Shown here: in pieces, positions 6,549 to 15,128 of the stretch
Position numbering within the stretch: position 1 is the stretch's first letter
How the letters are laid out: each line of letters starts with the position of its first letter
Assembly (NCBI GenBank): GCA_011064865.1
Contig: JAAKFX010000016.1
Span: 1 to 20,582 of the forward strand
Direction: 5' to 3'
From: Candidatus Anoxychlamydiales bacterium
Lineage (GTDB): Bacteria > Chlamydiota > Chlamydiia > Chlamydiales > SM23-39
Length of the DNA: 20,582 bases
Notes under the pieces: model-generated
What the model was told of the DNA's origin: nothing
The model's database searches: none
What the model saw: only the letters and a program-made list of their open reading frames with translations
Position numbers and translations under genes: made by a program

Positions 6549-7865
6549 TTAAGGTTGAGCTCCTTTAAACCCATTATTTGCCCATTTCTCTAAATTTTTC
6601 AATTCATTTTCTATTTTATTGATAATCTGAGGGATTCTCTCATTTCTATTAATATTTTCAAACTGTTCATATCTAATGGGTTTGCCAAAAATGCAAGCTA
6701 TTTTTCCAAAAAGCTTTGGAAACTTTTTACCTCTTGGCCAAACTTCATGTGCACCGTAGATATATACAGGGATAGTTGTACATTTAGAGAGGCTTATTAA
6801 AAAGCCAACGCCAGGTAGAAGTTTATTTATTGTTCCATCTGTTGATCTTGTACCTTCAGGAAAGATAACTATTTTTTTTCCAGTTTTTAAAATACTTTTC
6901 ACCTCTTTAATCGTTTGAATATTAGCTTCTTTTCCAGAGATGGGATGGGTATTTAAAGCTTTAATAATATATTTAAAGATTGGAATTTTAAAAAGAGAAT
7001 CTCTTGCTAAAAAATGCAGTTCTTCATCGATAGCTACAGTGATAGCAGATGGATCGAAAAAAGATACATGATTTGATGTGACGATAGCGGCACCTTTAAT
7101 AATATTTTCTTTGCCATAAACTTTAAATCTGTAAAAAGTTTTCAATACAAAAGAAGAGACAGCCCGAACCAAGCGGTAAGCAAACTTTATTTTTTTTAAT
7201 TTTTTAATTCTTTTTATAATTTTTTTAACGACCCCATCAATTGTTAAATTTGAAGTATCTATATGATAAGCTCCTTTTGCTTTTCTAAGTGGGGATACTT
7301 TTCTGGTGGAGTCTAATTCATCTCTTTTTTGAATATCTTTTAAAATTATATTTTTATCTAAAGTCGCAATATCTTGAGGATTTTTTGCAATAAAGTCTTT
7401 AAATCTTCTCTCTGCTCGAACTGATATTTTAGCTGTTAAATAAATTTTTATTGCAGCATTAGGAAAAACAACAGTCCCCATATCTCTACCTTCACAGATA
7501 ATATCTCTATCTTCGGCAAATTTTCTTTGAATTGGAACTAGAGTTTTTCTCACATATTCTTTAGCGGAGACGATCGAAACTAGATCAGTAACGTAGCTCG
7601 ATCTTATGATATCAGTTACATCTTCTGAGTTAACAAAATAATATTTTTCTAAATTTTTCTCTTTAATTTCATATTGAAAATGATTTGTGAGAAAATCTAA
7701 CACTTTGTCTTTATCATCAATATCAATTTGATTTTCGATTAGAGCATATGTACAAGATCTATACATAGCACCTGTGTCAAAATAAGAAAAATGAAGTTTT
7801 TGAGCTAGTAGTTTAGCAACAGTTGATTTTCCTGTGCCAGCTGGGCCATCTATTGTAATTATCAT
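6549..7865 (-). CDS. cmk-plsC: Cytidylate kinase - 1-acylglycerol-3-phosphate acyltransferase fusion (Cmk-PlsC)
   Basis: One 438-residue frame holds two enzymes. Residues 1-218 are CMP kinase, which makes CDP from CMP: P-loop GPAGTGKST at 7-15, DTGAMYR at 30-36, GRDMGT at 126-131 and RDELDSTR at 181-188. After a Lys-rich linker, residues about 228-438 are PlsC, which acylates lysophosphatidate: NHVSFFD (NHxxxxD) at 265-271, FPEGTRS at 335-341 and VYIYG at 367-371. Chlamydia has cmk and plsC as adjacent separate genes (CT452, CT453). No Met or GTG lies near the junction, and the only in-frame alternative start is a TTG at residue 232 without a Shine-Dalgarno sequence. I used the ATG at 7865 (AGGA 9 nt upstream) rather than the TTG at 7871. 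Fusion may link CTP supply to CDP-diacylglycerol synthesis by the adjacent CdsA. Confidence 0.93.
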   Translation of the reverse strand: MIITIDGPAGTGKSTVAKLLAQKLHFSYFDTGAMYRSCTYALIENQIDIDDKDKVLDFLTNHFQYEIKEKNLEKYYFVNSEDVTDIIRSSYVTDLVSIVSAKEYVRKTLVPIQRKFAEDRDIICEGRDMGTVVFPNAAIKIYLTAKISVRAERRFKDFIAKNPQDIATLDKNIILKDIQKRDELDSTRKVSPLRKAKGAYHIDTSNLTIDGVVKKIIKRIKKLKKIKFAYRLVRAVSSFVLKTFYRFKVYGKENIIKGAAIVTSNHVSFFDPSAITVAIDEELHFLARDSLFKIPIFKYIIKALNTHPISGKEANIQTIKEVKSILKTGKKIVIFPEGTRSTDGTINKLLPGVGFLISLSKCTTIPVYIYGAHEVWPRGKKFPKLFGKIACIFGKPIRYEQFENINRNERIPQIINKIENELKNLEKWANNGFKGAQP

Positions 7866-7871
7866 AAACAA

Positions 7872-8717
7872 CTATCCTATCAAAAACAGATATATTATAG
7901 GTATATTAAAGATTATTGAATCTAAAAAGTCTAAAACGCCCCCAAAAGATGGAATTTTTGAGCTATCCTTTACTTTAACATCTCTTTTTAATAAAGATTC
8001 TGAAAGATCCCCTATTTGAGCAAAAACACCTAAAAGAAGACCTAAAAATATTGCTTCGAACAAATTAAAATCGAACATATTATGTTTGGAAAAAATCAAA
8101 AAAGTCAAGCTACCTGCTAAGGCGAAGACAAGACCTGATATAGCTCCAAAAATAGTTTTTTTAGGGCTAATTTTTGAAGCTAATTTTTTTTTGCCAAAAA
8201 ACTTCCCTCCAAAATAGGCTCCGATATCAGTAAGTTTAGTTACAAAGATTAGATAAAATACCCAAAATCTTCCATCTTGCATTTCAAAAACATCAATATA
8301 TAGAATGGGAATAAACATACCGAGAGGAATAGCAATATACAAAAATGAAAAAGCAGTGGTGGATATTCGAAGAAAGGAGTTTTCGATCTTTTTAAAATTG
8401 GAGAGAAATAAAAATACCATAAAGATAAAGAAAACTAAAATGGGAAGAATTTTTAATTCTGGATATTGAGAATATATAAAGAAAGCAATGATCTCTAAAA
8501 TTACAGCTCCGATCAAAAGATTTTTATCGATAACGATTTGTTTTTTTTGAGCGAACTGAATCATTTCTAAAGCAGCTAAGCTAGCAATAAAGCAAACAAC
8601 TAAAGTTACAATAAATCTCATAAAGAGCAGATCTGCAAAAAATATAATAGCTACAAACAAAAGTACTAAAATGGATGATGCGAAAAATCTACTTTTTAAA
8701 TCCTGAAATTTTTTCAT
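7872..8717 (-). CDS. cdsA: Phosphatidate cytidylyltransferase (CDP-diacylglycerol synthase)
   Basis: This integral membrane enzyme converts phosphatidate and CTP to CDP-diacylglycerol, the precursor of bacterial phospholipids. The protein has 281 residues and about eight hydrophobic helices. The hallmark C-terminal signature is recognisable as LLKRDVKVKDSSKIPSFGGVLDFLDS. The textbook GHGGVLDRLDS reads SFGGVLDFLDS here; comparable substitutions occur in other phyla, so activity is still expected. The upstream cytoplasmic element KLTDIGAYFGGKFFGKKK is also typical. Its ATG overlaps the stop of the second uppS by 4 bp (ATGA), and its stop lies just before cmk-plsC, so the enzymes making and using phosphatidate are encoded in one transcript. 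It corresponds to CT451. Confidence 0.95.
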   Translation of the reverse strand: MKKFQDLKSRFFASSILVLLFVAIIFFADLLFMRFIVTLVVCFIASLAALEMIQFAQKKQIVIDKNLLIGAVILEIIAFFIYSQYPELKILPILVFFIFMVFLFLSNFKKIENSFLRISTTAFSFLYIAIPLGMFIPILYIDVFEMQDGRFWVFYLIFVTKLTDIGAYFGGKFFGKKKLASKISPKKTIFGAISGLVFALAGSLTFLIFSKHNMFDFNLFEAIFLGLLLGVFAQIGDLSESLLKRDVKVKDSSKIPSFGGVLDFLDSIIFNIPIIYLFLIG

Positions 8718-9511
8718 GTCCCTTTCCTTTTTATTCTTTTTTGATAATCTAAAATAGCCACTATTAAATTTTCTTTTTTAAAATCAGGCCAATACATATT
8801 TTCTATATAAATCTCTGTATATGCCACTTGCCATAGTAAAAAATTACTAAGCCTAGCCTCAGATGCTGTTCTTATCAAAAGATCAGGATCTGCAAACCCA
8901 TACGTATCGAGATAGAGCGAAATAACATCTTCAGAAATATTTTCTTTTCTAATTTTTAAATTTTCAACATCATCTATTAATTTTATTATCGCTCGTCTAA
9001 GCTCATCTCTTCCACCATAATTTATTGCTAAAATCAAATCCAGTTTTTTACAATTTTGAGTAGCTTTTTTTGTATCTTCAATGAGATCTATTATACTTTT
9101 TGGAAATTTTGTAATATCACCGATAGCGTGCAAACTCACCCCTAATTCGATCAAACTATTTTTTTGAGACCTGCACATATAATCAAACAGATTAAATAGA
9201 GTATCGAGCTCTTCTTTAGATCTATTCCAATTTTCTGTTGAAAAGGTGTAAACTGTTAAAACGTTTACTCCCAAATCTATACAAGACTTTATTGTATCTA
9301 AAAGGACTTCTGCTCCTTTTCGATATCCATACTCTATTGATACGTTATTTTCTTTTGCCCATCTTCTATTACCATCCATAATAATAGCGATATGGTTTGG
9401 AATATTTTCATAATCTAATAAATCTTTTTTATCTTCAGACTCAAAAAAAGCAAACAGTTGAACAAAAGGTATTAAAACAGAAAAAAAAGAAAAAATTTTC
9501 TTTTTTTTCAT
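8714..9511 (-). CDS. uppS2: cis-Prenyltransferase (UppS paralogue 2) with signal-like N-terminus
   Basis: An undecaprenyl-diphosphate-synthase-family protein of 265 residues, about 15 longer than usual. Conserved elements are IAIIMDGNRRWA (Asp46), FSTENWNRS, NYGGRDE at 164-170, the region RTASEARLSNFLLWQVAYTE and a C-terminal RKG. Two features are odd. First, residues 1-23 (four Lys, then IFSFFSVLIPFVQLFAFF) look like a Sec signal or membrane anchor, and no ATG, GTG or TTG follows before the catalytic core. Second, the almost invariant His of the GHxxG motif is Tyr63 (YGYRKGA). It begins 1 nt after paralogue 1 and overlaps cdsA by 4 bp. A run of five G lies 8 nt before the ATG. It could be an active enzyme of altered location or product length, or a partner subunit. 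Confidence 0.9.
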   Translation of the reverse strand: MKKKKIFSFFSVLIPFVQLFAFFESEDKKDLLDYENIPNHIAIIMDGNRRWAKENNVSIEYGYRKGAEVLLDTIKSCIDLGVNVLTVYTFSTENWNRSKEELDTLFNLFDYMCRSQKNSLIELGVSLHAIGDITKFPKSIIDLIEDTKKATQNCKKLDLILAINYGGRDELRRAIIKLIDDVENLKIRKENISEDVISLYLDTYGFADPDLLIRTASEARLSNFLLWQVAYTEIYIENMYWPDFKKENLIVAILDYQKRIKRKGT

Positions 9512-9512
9512 T

Positions 9513-10262
9513 TTAATTACCCCCTAATCTTCTTTTTCTTTTTTGAAACTCACTTATCGCTTCTATAAAATCTTTTTCTTTAAAATCTGGCCATAAAATC
9601 TTTGTGATATAGATTTCGCTATAAGAGAGCTGCCAGAGCAAAAAATTACTAATTCTATTTTCATTACTAGTTCTTATTAAAAGATCTGGATCGGGATAAT
9701 TTTTTGTATCAAGATAGGAGCTTATTAAATTTTCAGAGATATCTTTTTTTAAGATTTTTTTATTTTCCACATCTTCTATCATTTTCAAAATAGCTCTTTT
9801 CATCTCATTTTTAGCTCCATAATTTATTGCCAAAACTAAATTGATATTTTGATTATTTTTAGTTTTGTCGATAACATCTAAAAATGCCTTTTGCAGATTT
9901 TTATCTAATTTTGATAAATCTCCAATTACATCTAATCTAACTTTTTCTTTTTGCATAAATTTTAGCTGTTTTTTGAGATATACATTGAAAAGTTTCATAA
10001 TATTTTTAATCTCTTTTTCGGATCTAGACCAATTTTCTGTTGAAAAAGCAAATACTGTTAAAGTTTTTATTTTTAATTTATTAGCTACTTTTACGATATT
10101 GGTTAAAGTTTGCGCTCCTTTTGTATGGCCGACAATTGCTGGTAGACTATGTTTTTTTGCCCATCTTCTATTCCCATCCATAATAATAGCGACATGAGAG
10201 GGTGTTTTTTGAAGATCTACAACTGAAGATCTTAGGTTTTGTTTTGTTTTACTGCTTGGCAT
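9513..10262 (-). CDS. uppS: Undecaprenyl diphosphate synthase (UppS paralogue 1)
   Basis: This cytosolic cis-prenyltransferase makes the C55 undecaprenyl diphosphate carrier for envelope glycans. At 249 residues it has normal length. The core motifs are HVAIIMDGNRRWA with catalytic Asp29, VGHTKGA with His46 intact, FSTENWSRS, RTSNENRISNFLLWQLSYSE and a C-terminal RLGG. The usual NYGGR is NYGAK at 147-151. It has no hydrophobic N-terminal extension and is the better candidate for the standard enzyme (CT450 orthologue). It is the first gene of the uppS1-uppS2-cdsA-cmk-plsC operon, with a promoter candidate at 10280-10307. No strong Shine-Dalgarno sequence precedes its ATG. Confidence 0.94.
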   Translation of the reverse strand: MPSSKTKQNLRSSVVDLQKTPSHVAIIMDGNRRWAKKHSLPAIVGHTKGAQTLTNIVKVANKLKIKTLTVFAFSTENWSRSEKEIKNIMKLFNVYLKKQLKFMQKEKVRLDVIGDLSKLDKNLQKAFLDVIDKTKNNQNINLVLAINYGAKNEMKRAILKMIEDVENKKILKKDISENLISSYLDTKNYPDPDLLIRTSNENRISNFLLWQLSYSEIYITKILWPDFKEKDFIEAISEFQKRKRRLGGN

Positions 10263-10279
10263 CGTTTATTTTTTATAAA

Positions 10280-10307
10280 ATTATGATATTTTCATTTCAT
10301 CCATCAA
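10280..10307 (-). promoter_or_regulatory. Candidate promoter for the uppS-cdsA-cmk-plsC operon
   Basis: On the minus strand, TTGATG (10302-10307) precedes CATAAT (10280-10285) with a 16-bp spacer. It sits 18 bp upstream of the first uppS ATG, which would give a very short leader. The surrounding 234-bp divergent region (10263-10496) holds this, the secDF promoter candidate and otherwise A/T-rich DNA with no gene or RNA that I recognise. Confidence 0.45.
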
Positions 10308-10419
10308 AAAATTTAAAAAAAAGCTTAAACTAATTTTAAAATTTGGATAAAAAGCATATAAAAAACTGTTTTTAGTTTCGAGCATCATTTTTTAAATTAA
10401 TTTTTTAATCTGATTTCAC

Positions 10420-10448
10420 TAGACATATCTTTAAATTTCAGCTATTAT
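10420..10448 (+). promoter_or_regulatory. Candidate sigma-66/70 promoter for secDF
   Basis: TAGACA (10420-10425) and TATTAT (10443-10448) are separated by an ideal 17 bp, each with one mismatch to consensus. The -10 box lies about 48 bp before the secDF ATG. An AGGG at 10485-10488 is the likely ribosome-binding site, 8 nt from the start. Confidence 0.55.
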
Positions 10449-10496
10449 TTTGTTTTATTAATTTTTTTTTTAAAGGAAAAAAACAGGGCTAAAATT

Positions 10497-13400
10497 ATGC
10501 AAAAAAGAAAAAACTGGCAGCTATGGTTAATTATCATCGTTATAGCTTTAACAATCTACAATATTTTACCGACAGTTTTTTACTATACAAAACCATTAAA
10601 AAGACCTATTGACAGAAAGCAATCTGAGACTATAGCTACTCACATAGTAGATAGGGTAAATGTCTTAGAAAAAGATACTGTATCATGGCTCAAGTCCTAT
10701 CTAAAAATGCTTAAAATCAAATCTAGAACTATAAATATGCATAAAGATAACCCTGAGATGATAGATATAGATTTTTTTAATATTGAAGATGCAAAAAAGT
10801 TCAAAAAATATATATATCGAGCTGGAAATCTAATATCTTTTGCACCAGCGCAAATAACAGCACTAGATGATCAAACTATTGACACAAAAACAGTGACAAT
10901 ACAAAGACAAATTCCGATTAGATTTGAGAAAAATAAAACATTTGATTTTTTTGAATATGCCCCTAAGTATGATGATAAAAAAAATATCTCCTCATTTTAT
11001 AAGGATATAATTTTTGATAGAGCATCTGAGGTAGCTACATCTGTAGCTGGCGTTAGTGAAAATGCTATTTTGTTAGAAAATATTATAAAAGAGCCTAACT
11101 CTTATCTTGCCAAAAGCAATACCTATATTTTAGTTCACAATATTTTAGATTTCACAAAAGTATTTGGAGAAAAGTCACCGATATCTTCTCGTTTTTTTGC
11201 ATCATTTGCACAAAATTATTTTGATAATCCTAAAAATGCTATTCAATCTCTTGTAGATGCTATTGACAGGAATAGAGATGAGATAAAAATTGAAAGAGCA
11301 AAACTAAATCAAGAGGAAAAAACTGCACAATTTTTAACAGAAGACAAAAGACAAAAGCTCTATTTATTAGATAAAAAAGAGACAGCCTTGCTCAGTGCTG
11401 AAAACATTATTAAAAACAATATAAACAAGTTCACTAAAGCACAAAAACCTTTAACTTACAGCGATATATATGCAAGTTTAGATGCCTCATTAAAAAGGGG
11501 TTCATCAAATTTAATAAGAGTAGATTTAAAATCAAATAATCCTTTTATAAGTCAAATCATTGTAGATTTTTCAAATGACAAGATCTTTTTGACACTTCAT
11601 AAGGACATTATAAGATTTGAAGAGACAATTAAAGCTCAAAAAAAGGATATATTTGATCAACTACTCATAAATGAAATAGCAAAACTCACAACTAAAACCG
11701 ATGAAAAAGTAACATCTGAAAAGGGTGAATTTAGCATTAGCTTGCATAGTCTTGAAAACACATCTAGTTATTTAGTTTTAAATTTACTTCAAATAGCTAA
11801 AGTTGAAGCAAAACAAATTTTCAATTCTATAAAAAGCAATTTCAACCCAAAACATCCAGATTTAGCTCAAGATTCTTTTCCGATTTATGATTATGAAACA
11901 TATAAAAAGCTACCAAAAGAGCAACAAAAATTTTGTTTAGTTGTTTTTGTTCCTGCGCTTAATAAGGATACAGCTCCTATTGGGATGCATTCAAATTCGA
12001 TATATGTAGTTGCAAAGGGTTTGGACAAAATCTTACAAAAATACCAAGCATATCAAAACACTGAGGATGCAAAAAGCTTTTTCAAAGACTTTGAAAAGCT
12101 ACAAACAATATTGCGTCAAAATGGTTATTTAGGCTTTTCAGCTTCGATGCTATCGAATGCTAAAGATTTTTCAGACTCCTTTATTTTTGAAAAAAATGAT
12201 TACTATCAATCTATTTTAAAGGCTACTCGAGAAAAGTTTGCAGTTCATGGCTCTAAAAAATTTGCTACTTTAGAATTCTCAAATTTAGAGCAAAGAATTG
12301 TGACACTTAATAAAATCGAAACCTCGATCCAAGAAGATCTACTTAAATGGAAAGATGATTACAATGCAGCTCAAGTAAGTTTGGATCCATCAGTTAAATA
12401 CGATTATCCACAACCTACAAAAAACCCACTTTTCTCAAATCTTTATTTAAGTTTCAAAAAATATTTTAGAGGAGATGACAGAAAAATACTTCATTGGGGC
12501 TTAGATTTATCTGGTGGAAAAACGGTTCAAATAGAGCTTAGAGATCAAAACAATCATGTAGTAAAAGATGAAGCTGCTTTAAAACAAGGATCAAATGAGC
12601 TATACAATCGCGTTAATAAAATGGGAGTTTCTGAAGTTAATATTAGAACTATTGATTCAAATATTGTTTTAGATTTTCCAGGAGCTCAAGATCTATCTGC
12701 AAAAGAGCTTGTAAAAGCATCTTCTATGTCTTTTCATGTAGTGAATGAAAAATTCAATAACAACAATCCGAATCTACAAGAACATGTGAACAAATTTCTG
12801 CAAGATATCTGGTATGAAGCTGTAGTTGTTAACAAAAAAGATGTTCAAAGTATAAATGCGATAGCATACAAACATTTATATGGAAAAACTCTAACATCAG
12901 ATGCTATTGAACCTACTAGTGAATCTGCAAAAATATTATATGAAAACGGTCTTCGTTTAGCATCAAATGAGAGTGAAGTTACGTCTAATTTGAACGACAG
13001 CGTTTCAAAAATTGCGATGTTTAAAGGATCAGATGCATCTGATTGGCAGACACAAACGCATCCTCTTTTAATAGTCTTTAATAACTACGCTTTAGAGGGA
13101 TCTAATTTAGCAAATATAAGATCTGCATATGATCCATCGCAAGGAAACTTTTTAACATTTGAAGTTAAAGGATCATATACTAATAAAGAAGGAGTAAGAA
13201 TAAATCCTCGAGACGAGGTATTTGCATGGACCTCTCAATTTTCTAAAGATAAAGTATCTGGTACTATTTTGGAAAACTATTCAAAAGGTCAAGGCTGGAG
13301 AATGGGAGTTATTTTAAATGATTATATTATTTCATCTCCAACGCTGCAATTTGATTTCAAAGATAGTGCGCAGATAACAGGTAGTTTTTCTACTCGAGAA

Positions 13401-15029
13401 ATCAATCAATTGGTAGCAGATTTAAAAGCAGGATCGCTTAGTTTTACACCACATATTTTATCGGAGAAAAACGTCTCAGCTGAGCTTGGCTCAAAAGAGA
13501 GAGTTAAAGGAATAATAGCTACTTTTGTAGCCCTAGCACTCGTGATAATTGCTATGGTTTATTATTATAAATTTGCAGGAATTGTTGCATCTGTAGCTGT
13601 TTTATTTAATCTTTTCATAATGTGGGCAACGCTACAAAATTTACATGCCACACTTAGTTTAGCATCGATAGCAGGTATCATTTTAACAGTCGGAATGGCT
13701 GTAGATGCTAATGTTTTAGTATTTGAGAGGATAAAAGAGGAATTTGCAATTTCCAAAAGAATCGGCTCTGCAATACAAAACGGTTATAAAAAGGCATTTA
13801 GTGCAATTTTAGATTCAAATTTAACAACGATATTAGCGGGTTTAATACTACTTCATTTCGATTCTGGTCCAATCAAAGGTTTTGCTCTAACTTTGATAAT
13901 CGGTATTGTTTCATCTATGTTTACAGCGCTATTTATGACGAGATATTTTTTTACAAAATGGGCTCAAAATCCAAAACACACTGAGCTTAAAATGTTAGAT
14001 TTTGTAAAAATAAAGAAATTTAATTTTTCAAAATTTTCAAAATATGTATTTATCCTATCTGGCACGGTAATATTAATCGGAGCTGCGACGCTCTCGATTC
14101 AAAAAAAATCTATTTTAGGAATGGATTTTACAGGTGGCTTTTCTTTAAATGTCGAAGTTGAAAAGACAAAAAAAGCAGATTATAGATTTTCTTTAGAAAG
14201 CGCTTTTAAAAAGGCAGGATTATCTTCTAAAGACTTTCAAATCCGCGAGCTTACACCTTCTAATAATTTGAGAGTATTACTCTCTTCTATGGATCAAAAA
14301 GGAAATCCTTTTTATAACATGCCATATGAGGTGGATGATTTAGATAAAGAGTATAGCTATCAAACGAATCCAAGAATTGATTGGGTAGTCAAAGCTCTAA
14401 AAGCTGATAATATTCAAATAACTAAAAGATCTTTAGAAAAACTCGATCAAAACTGGACACTTATGAGTGGACAGATGTCAGATTCTATGAGGAACAATGC
14501 AATATGGGGACTTAGTCTTGCCTTGTTTGCTATATTGATCTATATAACCTTTAGATTTGAGTTTAAATTTGCTATTAGTGCAATGATCTGTTTAATTCAT
14601 GATGTTGCAGTAACGATAGGAGTTATCTCAATTCTGCGATTATTAAAAGTTCCAGTACAAATCGATCTGCATACAGTAGCAGCTTTAATGACGATAATTG
14701 GATATTCGTTAAATGATACGATAGTTATTTTCGATAGAATTAGAGAAGACATGAAACTCATGAAAAAAAGCTCATTAAAAGAGATTATTAATCATGCATT
14801 AAATCAAACGATTTCACGTACAACGATTACTTCAGTTACAACAATCTTAGCTCTTATAGCTTTAGTAATACTAGGAGGTTCTACAATATTTAGTTTTGCT
14901 TTAGTTATGACAATTGGAGTAATTTTTGGAACTCTATCTTCAATATTTATAGCATCTCCTTTGATGTTAATGTTTCATAAAATGGAGCAAAAAAAACCGC
15001 TAACTTTAAAAAATAATTTCGAAAAATGA
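10497..15029 (+). CDS. secDF: Fused SecD-SecF protein-export membrane protein with a large N-terminal extracytoplasmic domain
   Basis: SecD and SecF form a proton-driven RND-type motor that pulls Sec substrates across the inner membrane; here they are one 1510-residue chain. A first membrane helix (about 8-28) precedes about 630 residues with no SecD motifs and much predicted helix. Then come the SecD signature GLDLSGGKTV at 668, the SecD periplasmic domain, and six SecD helices from about 1003 (IAGIILTVGMAVDANVLVFERI). SecF follows: GMDFTGGFS at 1208, and its membrane domain from about 1336, with IIGYSLNDTIVIFDRIRED. Chlamydia SecDF (CT448) is also fused and about 1400 residues, so the long N-terminal region is partly a phylum trait. 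The gene is followed by recJ, as in Chlamydia. Confidence 0.96.
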   Translation: MQKRKNWQLWLIIIVIALTIYNILPTVFYYTKPLKRPIDRKQSETIATHIVDRVNVLEKDTVSWLKSYLKMLKIKSRTINMHKDNPEMIDIDFFNIEDAKKFKKYIYRAGNLISFAPAQITALDDQTIDTKTVTIQRQIPIRFEKNKTFDFFEYAPKYDDKKNISSFYKDIIFDRASEVATSVAGVSENAILLENIIKEPNSYLAKSNTYILVHNILDFTKVFGEKSPISSRFFASFAQNYFDNPKNAIQSLVDAIDRNRDEIKIERAKLNQEEKTAQFLTEDKRQKLYLLDKKETALLSAENIIKNNINKFTKAQKPLTYSDIYASLDASLKRGSSNLIRVDLKSNNPFISQIIVDFSNDKIFLTLHKDIIRFEETIKAQKKDIFDQLLINEIAKLTTKTDEKVTSEKGEFSISLHSLENTSSYLVLNLLQIAKVEAKQIFNSIKSNFNPKHPDLAQDSFPIYDYETYKKLPKEQQKFCLVVFVPALNKDTAPIGMHSNSIYVVAKGLDKILQKYQAYQNTEDAKSFFKDFEKLQTILRQNGYLGFSASMLSNAKDFSDSFIFEKNDYYQSILKATREKFAVHGSKKFATLEFSNLEQRIVTLNKIETSIQEDLLKWKDDYNAAQVSLDPSVKYDYPQPTKNPLFSNLYLSFKKYFRGDDRKILHWGLDLSGGKTVQIELRDQNNHVVKDEAALKQGSNELYNRVNKMGVSEVNIRTIDSNIVLDFPGAQDLSAKELVKASSMSFHVVNEKFNNNNPNLQEHVNKFLQDIWYEAVVVNKKDVQSINAIAYKHLYGKTLTSDAIEPTSESAKILYENGLRLASNESEVTSNLNDSVSKIAMFKGSDASDWQTQTHPLLIVFNNYALEGSNLANIRSAYDPSQGNFLTFEVKGSYTNKEGVRINPRDEVFAWTSQFSKDKVSGTILENYSKGQGWRMGVILNDYIISSPTLQFDFKDSAQITGSFSTREINQLVADLKAGSLSFTPHILSEKNVSAELGSKERVKGIIATFVALALVIIAMVYYYKFAGIVASVAVLFNLFIMWATLQNLHATLSLASIAGIILTVGMAVDANVLVFERIKEEFAISKRIGSAIQNGYKKAFSAILDSNLTTILAGLILLHFDSGPIKGFALTLIIGIVSSMFTALFMTRYFFTKWAQNPKHTELKMLDFVKIKKFNFSKFSKYVFILSGTVILIGAATLSIQKKSILGMDFTGGFSLNVEVEKTKKADYRFSLESAFKKAGLSSKDFQIRELTPSNNLRVLLSSMDQKGNPFYNMPYEVDDLDKEYSYQTNPRIDWVVKALKADNIQITKRSLEKLDQNWTLMSGQMSDSMRNNAIWGLSLALFAILIYITFRFEFKFAISAMICLIHDVAVTIGVISILRLLKVPVQIDLHTVAALMTIIGYSLNDTIVIFDRIREDMKLMKKSSLKEIINHALNQTISRTTITSVTTILALIALVILGGSTIFSFALVMTIGVIFGTLSSIFIASPLMLMFHKMEQKKPLTLKNNFEK

Positions 15030-15128
15030 TTTATATGCAAAAAAAGGAAAATAACTTATAAAGTAATTTTAAATAAACATGTAATACGCAAATAATTTTT
15101 TTATATTAAAAGGAATATTGGCTCTTTT

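Noticed and set aside
7834..8019. Plus-strand 61-codon frame across the cmk/cdsA junction
   Set aside because: It overlaps two strongly supported minus-strand genes and shows no family features.
7872..8717. CdsA signature with HGG changed to FGG and DRLD changed to DFLD
   Set aside because: Similar variants occur in functional CdsA proteins of other phyla, so this is not evidence of inactivation.
9865..10197. Plus-strand 110-codon frame over the first uppS
   Set aside because: It is antisense to an uppS gene with all family motifs. The Cys/Phe/Leu-rich translation has no domain.
15036..15062. Tiny 8-codon frame (MQKKENNL) in the secDF-recJ gap
   Set aside because: It is too short to support. 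The shared TATGCAAAAAAAG with the recJ start is A-rich and can arise by chance.
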